DNA of 23,968 nucleotides, taken from NCBI GenBank assembly GCA_036491035.1, contig DASXCU010000035.1, positions 1 to 23,968 on the forward strand, given 5' to 3'. Of this stretch, positions 20,639 through 23,968 are shown piece by piece. A model generated the notes under the pieces. It searched no databases and was not told where the DNA came from. It worked only from the letters and a program-made list of their open reading frames with translations. A program made the position numbers and the translations under genes. The number at the start of each line of letters is the position of its first letter. The first letter of the stretch is position 1. This DNA is from Galbitalea sp036491035 (GTDB lineage: Bacteria > Actinomycetota > Actinomycetes > Actinomycetales > Microbacteriaceae).

Positions 20639-22038
20639 GGCGCGGGAAGCTCGATGCTGGTCGGCGGCGCGATCGAACGCATGGGCTCGCCCGTCCAAAG
20701 GCTGGCGAACTGGGGGAGCGTCTTCGCGGTGGTCTCGATATCGTCGATCTCAACACCCGGCACGACGAGGCCGATGATCGCGCCGGCGGTCGCCATCCGG
20801 TGGTCGGCGTAGCTGTGCCAGAGGCCGCCGTGAAGTGCCGCTGGTCGGATGACCAGGCCGTCCTCCGTTTCGGTGACGTCGCCGCCGATAGCGTTGATTT
20901 CTGTAGCGAGGGCCGCGAGCCGGTCGGTCTCGTGCCCGCGCAGGTGCGAGATGCCGGTCAGCACGGTCTCGGAGTCCGCGAGCGCTGCGATGGCGGCCAC
21001 GGTCGGCGCGAGCTCACTGGATTCGTCGAGGCTGATGCCGTGCACTGCGCCGGTACCGGTGACAGTCAGGTCGCCCACGTTCTCGCCGGTCGGCACATAG
21101 CTGACGGTCGCGCCCATGTCGGCGAGAATGTGCCGCATCCGAGCGCCGACCTGCGTCGTCTCGCGGGGCCATCCGGTTACCGTCACCGAGCCGCCGGCCA
21201 CGAGTCCGGCGGCGAGGAACGGTCCGGCGTTGGACAGATCCGGCTCGATGTCGATGTCCCGCGCCGCGATCTCGGACGCCGGAACCACCCAGGTGCCGGG
21301 CTCGGGCGTCTCGACCACGACTCCGCGCTGCGCGAGCGTCTCGATTGTCATCTCGATGTGCGGGAGGCTCGGGAGCGTTTCGCCGGTGTGGTGCAGGGTG
21401 AGTCCCTGGTCGAATCGGGGCGCCACGAGCAGCAGGCCGGAGACGAACTGACTGGAGGCGGAAGCGTCGATCGACAACTCGCCGCCCGCGACCGACCCGG
21501 TGCCGTACAGGCTGAACGGGAGTGCGCCGCGACCGTCGTCGCTGATGTCGATCCCCAGGCCACGAAGTGCGGTAAGCATTGCCCGCATGGGGCGCGTGCG
21601 GGCGTGCGGATCACCGTCAAAGGCGACGGGGCCGAGAGCCAGAGCGGCCAGCGGCGGAAGAAAGCGCATGACGGTTCCGGCCAGGCCGCAGTCGATCGAG
21701 ATCCCGCCGGCTAGCTCGCCGGGCGTGACGCGGAGATCCGGACCGTACGGGCCCGTGCCTGGTACCTCGTCGATTCCGACGCCGAGCGCCCGTAGCCCCT
21801 GGATCATGAGGGCGGAGTCCCGGGAGTGCAGCGGCGCGCGCAGCAGCGACGGACCGTTGGCAAGCGCCGCGAGGACGAGCTCGCGATTGGTCAGGCTCTT
21901 CGAACCCGGCAGCGCGAGAATGGCGGCGAAGGGACCGGTGGCGAGCGGCGCCTTCCACGGCCCGGGGGCGCTCTCGGGCACCGGCGCGTCGTCCCCGTAG
22001 GGGTTGAACTGCGGCTGCGCAATCTTCGAAATCGCCAT
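20635..22038 (-). CDS. aroA: 3-phosphoshikimate 1-carboxyvinyltransferase (EPSP synthase)
   Basis: The 467-residue enzyme joins phosphoenolpyruvate to shikimate 3-phosphate in aromatic amino-acid synthesis. The substrate loop is LPGSKSLTNRELVLAALA (K47, S48), with CGLAGTVMRFLPPLAAL and the late LRGHETDRLAALATEI and YADHRMATAGAIIGL blocks of the family. The N-terminus is about 30 residues longer than in E. coli. I start it at the ATG at 22038 (MAISKIAQPQFNPYG); the open frame continues upstream but runs through the sigR promoter. The ribosome site is weak. It is the first gene of the minus-strand run and divergent from sigR. Confidence 0.95.
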   Translation of the reverse strand: MAISKIAQPQFNPYGDDAPVPESAPGPWKAPLATGPFAAILALPGSKSLTNRELVLAALANGPSLLRAPLHSRDSALMIQGLRALGVGIDEVPGTGPYGPDLRVTPGELAGGISIDCGLAGTVMRFLPPLAALALGPVAFDGDPHARTRPMRAMLTALRGLGIDISDDGRGALPFSLYGTGSVAGGELSIDASASSQFVSGLLLVAPRFDQGLTLHHTGETLPSLPHIEMTIETLAQRGVVVETPEPGTWVVPASEIAARDIDIEPDLSNAGPFLAAGLVAGGSVTVTGWPRETTQVGARMRHILADMGATVSYVPTGENVGDLTVTGTGAVHGISLDESSELAPTVAAIAALADSETVLTGISHLRGHETDRLAALATEINAIGGDVTETEDGLVIRPAALHGGLWHSYADHRMATAGAIIGLVVPGVEIDDIETTAKTLPQFASLWTGEPMRSIAPPTSIELPAP

Positions 22039-22078
22039 CGGGAAACAAGCGTACCGACAACGCCATTTACCGGCTGCC

Positions 22079-22104
22079 GGAATAGCTCGGCTACCCGGAA
22101 GGTT
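22079..22104 (+). promoter_or_regulatory. SigR/SigH-type autoregulatory promoter
   Basis: GGAAT at 22079-22083 and GTT at 22102-22104 are separated by exactly 18 bases, the consensus for thiol-stress sigma factors SigR (Streptomyces) and SigH (Mycobacterium). Transcription would begin near 22111, upstream of both possible sigma-factor starts. This predicts positive autoregulation. Confidence 0.8.
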
Positions 22105-22148
22105 GTCTCCCGTATCGGGTCCTGGAAAACGGCGGAAAGGATGTTCGG

Positions 22149-22832
22149 ATGACCGCGCTGGCAACGCTTTCAGAGAGCGCCATTCTGCACGATCTAGAAT
22201 TGGCACTGATGAGTGACACAACGAAGTCGGACGAGGCACCTTCTACCGACCCGCGGGCCCTTTTTGAGAGCCAGGCGCTTCAGTACATGGACCAGCTCTA
22301 CGCTGCGGCGATGCGCCTGACGCGCAACCCCGCAGACGCGGCCGACCTTGTGCAGGAGACGTTCGTGAAGGCCTATCAGGCTTTCGGACAGTTCCAGCAG
22401 GGCACGAATCTCAAGGCCTGGTTGTACCGCATCCAGACCAACACGTTCATCAACAACTACCGCAAGAATCAGCGGAACCCGTATCAGGGGACAATCGACG
22501 ACCTCGAGGACTGGCAGCTCGGCGGAGCGGAATCCGTCACACAGTCCACCTCAACGAGGTCGGCAGAGGCCGAAGCGATCGACCATCTTCCCGACAGTGC
22601 TGTCAAGGATGCCCTTCAGGCAATCCCGGAAGACTTCAGAATGGCCGTGTACTTCGCCGACGTCGAAGGCTTCTCCTACCAGGAGATAGCCGACATCATG
22701 AAAACCCCCGTTGGCACCGTCATGAGCCGCCTTCATCGCGGTCGGCGGATGCTACGGGACTTGCTGGCCGACTACGCGCGTGAGCGCGGCATCGTTGTGC
22801 CCGCGAGCGACCTGTCTGGAGTCCAAAAATGA
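22149..22832 (+). CDS. sigR: ECF RNA polymerase sigma factor, SigR/SigH type
   Basis: This sigma factor directs RNA polymerase to disulfide-stress genes. Region 2 covers ALFESQALQYMDQLYAAAMRLTRNPADAADLVQETFVKAYQAF to NLKAWLYRIQTNTFINNYRK; region 4 is DALQAIPEDFRMAVYFADVEGFSYQEIADIMKTPVGTVMSRLHRGRRML. Two starts are plausible. The ATG at 22149 has AAAGGA seven bases upstream and gives 227 residues; the ATG at 22209 (MSDTTKSDE) matches the usual family start but has no ribosome site. The last codons overlap the anti-sigma start (ATGA). Without stress the adjacent RsrA-like protein would hold it inactive. Confidence 0.94.
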   Translation: MTALATLSESAILHDLELALMSDTTKSDEAPSTDPRALFESQALQYMDQLYAAAMRLTRNPADAADLVQETFVKAYQAFGQFQQGTNLKAWLYRIQTNTFINNYRKNQRNPYQGTIDDLEDWQLGGAESVTQSTSTRSAEAEAIDHLPDSAVKDALQAIPEDFRMAVYFADVEGFSYQEIADIMKTPVGTVMSRLHRGRRMLRDLLADYARERGIVVPASDLSGVQK

Positions 22833-23065
22833 CCGACTGCGGCTGCGACAAGGCGAAGGCCGAACTCGAGGAGTACCTGCATCGCGAGGTGAGCGAGGCC
22901 GACTTCGTCGACATCACCGAGCACCTCGCCGGCTGCACGGACTGCTCCGATGAGCACCTCGTTGGGCTCATCCTCACGCAGCGCGTTCGCTCGGCGTGCC
23001 AGGAGAAGGCGCCGGATGACCTCCGCGCGGCCGTACTCGGTCGTCTCGAGCAGCTCACGAACTAG
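22829..23065 (+). CDS. rsrA: Zinc-binding redox anti-sigma factor, RsrA type
   Basis: The 78-residue protein has the ZAS motif H32-x3-C36-x2-C39 (HLAGCTDC), plus C4, C6 and C57. With an offset of five residues these match Streptomyces RsrA H37, C41, C44, C11 and C62. RsrA binds SigR when reduced and zinc-loaded; oxidation forms a disulfide between the equivalents of C11 and C44, here C6 and C39, releasing SigR. Its ATG overlaps the sigR stop by four bases, ensuring coupled synthesis. The protein is short but of normal size for this group. Confidence 0.92.
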   Translation: MTDCGCDKAKAELEEYLHREVSEADFVDITEHLAGCTDCSDEHLVGLILTQRVRSACQEKAPDDLRAAVLGRLEQLTN

Positions 23066-23068
23066 CAG

Positions 23069-23083
23069 GTCGGCTCCGCCGAC
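23069..23083. terminator. Short hairpin between convergent rsrA and kgd
   Basis: GTCGGC (23069-23074) pairs with GCCGAC (23078-23083) around TCC, four bases after the rsrA stop. The position suits a terminator, but the stem is short and no U-run follows. Confidence 0.35.
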
Positions 23084-23134
23084 TCTGCGCGTGGCCGCCT
23101 GTCTCGTCCGTGCGACCATCCGGTCTGGACGTGG

Positions 23135-23968
23135 CTATTCGACGAACAGTGCCCGACGAATGAGTTCTTCCTGCTCGTGTGCGCTGCGCTTGGACGAGCC
23201 GGTCGCGGGAGATGCCGATGCCGGTCGCGAAGAAACCGAGATGGCGTGTCCGCCGCCGCGGCCGAACTCGAAGGACAGGTACGGCCATGCGCCCTGATTC
23301 TCGGGTTCGTCCTGGGTCCAGACCACGTCGGCGTTCGGGTAGCTCGCGAGAACTTCGGCGAGTTCGGTCGCCGGAAGCGGATAGAACTGCTCCATGCGAA
23401 CGACCGCGACGTCTTTCACACCGTTGGAGGACTCGGTGCGCTTCTCGACCTCGTTGAGGATGTCGTAGTAGATCTTGCCCGCCGTCAGGACCACGCGCCG
23501 CACGGCCGACTTGTCGGTGATGCGGGTGTCATCCAACACGGGCTCGAACTTGCCCGACGTGAAGTCTGCGACCTCGCTGCTGGCGCCCCGGAGTCGCAGC
23601 ATGGCCTTCGGGGTGAAGACGATGAGCGGTCGACGCGGCCGCGCGTATGCCTGACGGCGCAGCAGGTGGAAGTACGACGCGGGCGTCGACGGACGCGCGA
23701 CAGTCATGTTGTTCTCGGCGCACAGCTGCAGGAAGCGCTCGATGCGGGCGGAAGAGTGATCCGGACCCTGGCCCTCGTAACCGTGCGGCAACAGCAGGAC
23801 GAGGCTCGAGCGCTGTCCCCACTTCTGCTCGGCAGCCGAGAGGAACTCGTCGATGATGGTCTGAGCGCCGTTGGCGAAGTCGCCGAACTGGGCCTCCCAA
23901 AGCACCAGGGCATCCGCTCGCTCGACCGAGTATCCGTATTCGAAGCCCATGGCCGCGTACTCGCTCAG
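23135..23968 (-). CDS. kgd: Multifunctional 2-oxoglutarate decarboxylase/dehydrogenase E1, C-terminal part
   Basis: The open frame enters from the right edge; the last 277 codons are visible and the stop TAG is at 23135-23137. The protein decarboxylates 2-oxoglutarate with thiamine diphosphate in the TCA cycle. Visible blocks are LSEYAAMGFEYGYSVE, LVLWEAQFGDFANGAQTIIDEF, LLPHGYEGQGPDHSSARIERFLQLC and VVWTQDEPENQGAWPYL, the transketolase-like C-terminal end of E1. In actinobacteria this E1 is usually fused to an E2 acyltransferase-like domain (Kgd/OdhA); that part lies outside the window, so the fusion is inferred. Immediately before the conserved C-terminal end a Ser/Ala-rich segment (SSRPASASPATGSSKRSAHEQEEL) is typical. 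Confidence 0.93.
   Translation of the reverse strand: MSEYAAMGFEYGYSVERADALVLWEAQFGDFANGAQTIIDEFLSAAEQKWGQRSSLVLLLPHGYEGQGPDHSSARIERFLQLCAENNMTVARPSTPASYFHLLRRQAYARPRRPLIVFTPKAMLRLRGASSEVADFTSGKFEPVLDDTRITDKSAVRRVVLTAGKIYYDILNEVEKRTESSNGVKDVAVVRMEQFYPLPATELAEVLASYPNADVVWTQDEPENQGAWPYLSFEFGRGGGHAISVSSRPASASPATGSSKRSAHEQEELIRRALFVE

Noticed and set aside
20699..22239. Long upstream versions of rsgA and aroA
   Set aside because: The extra residues are out of keeping with the families; for aroA the extension runs through the sigR promoter and the sigma-factor start on the other strand.
1..23968. CRISPR arrays, IS elements, phage genes or tRNA genes
   Set aside because: No regularly spaced direct repeats of CRISPR size, no transposase or integrase motifs and no cloverleaf other than the tmRNA tRNA-like domain were seen.

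Overview
The window comes from a high-GC Gram-positive actinomycete, most likely a Microbacteriaceae-type organism; the family is an inference and not proven by the sequence. Pointers are the GC-rich codon use with many GTG starts, a SigR/RsrA-type redox sigma/anti-sigma pair with a GGAAT-N18-GTT promoter, an F420-type luciferase-like enzyme, the actinobacterial 2-oxoglutarate enzyme Kgd, and an aroA-rsgA-sigR/rsrA neighbourhood.

Layout. (1) 1-820: the 5' part of a membrane protein (minus strand), three helically phased CTGTCA repeats, and a complete one-piece tmRNA (ssrA, 406-780) with tag ANKSRAAYALAA. (2) 821-2133: a small membrane protein, then a MarR regulator divergent from a thioredoxin-fold peroxiredoxin-like protein with a dyad between them, closed by a clear terminator. 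(3) 2168-11966: an eight-gene plus-strand operon for hemicellulose oligosaccharides: sugar-binding lipoprotein, two permeases, GH3 beta-xylosidase, ThuA-like protein, Gfo/Idh/MocA dehydrogenase, GH51 arabinofuranosidase and a leaderless (no signal peptide) CE4 deacetylase. It starts at a TTGACC-N17-TAGTAT promoter with overlapping TTTCGACA/TGTCGAAA and CGAAACTTTCG operators and ends at an 18-bp perfect hairpin. (4) 11977-14546: a drug-efflux module (14-TM MFS pump, ABM monooxygenase, TetR) with related operator-like dyads. (5) 14567-22038: a long minus-strand run, aroA > rsgA > (large hairpin) > hisN > EXPERA-like membrane protein > gluconate kinase > glutamine amidotransferase > LLM oxidoreductase > SDR > small membrane protein. 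(6) 22079-23968: autoregulated sigR-rsrA, then the C-terminal part of kgd on the minus strand.

How the genes work together. The main accessory system is region 3. Acetylated, arabinose-decorated xylo-oligosaccharides would be bound outside, imported by BxlEFG-like proteins with an ATPase encoded elsewhere, and trimmed in the cytoplasm by deacetylase, arabinofuranosidase and beta-xylosidase. The embedded ThuA/Gfo pair resembles rhizobial ThuA/ThuB and suggests an additional oxidative (3-keto-sugar) step inside a xylan operon; this is the most interesting hypothesis in the window. No LacI regulator, transport ATPase, integrase, IS element or CRISPR array is visible.
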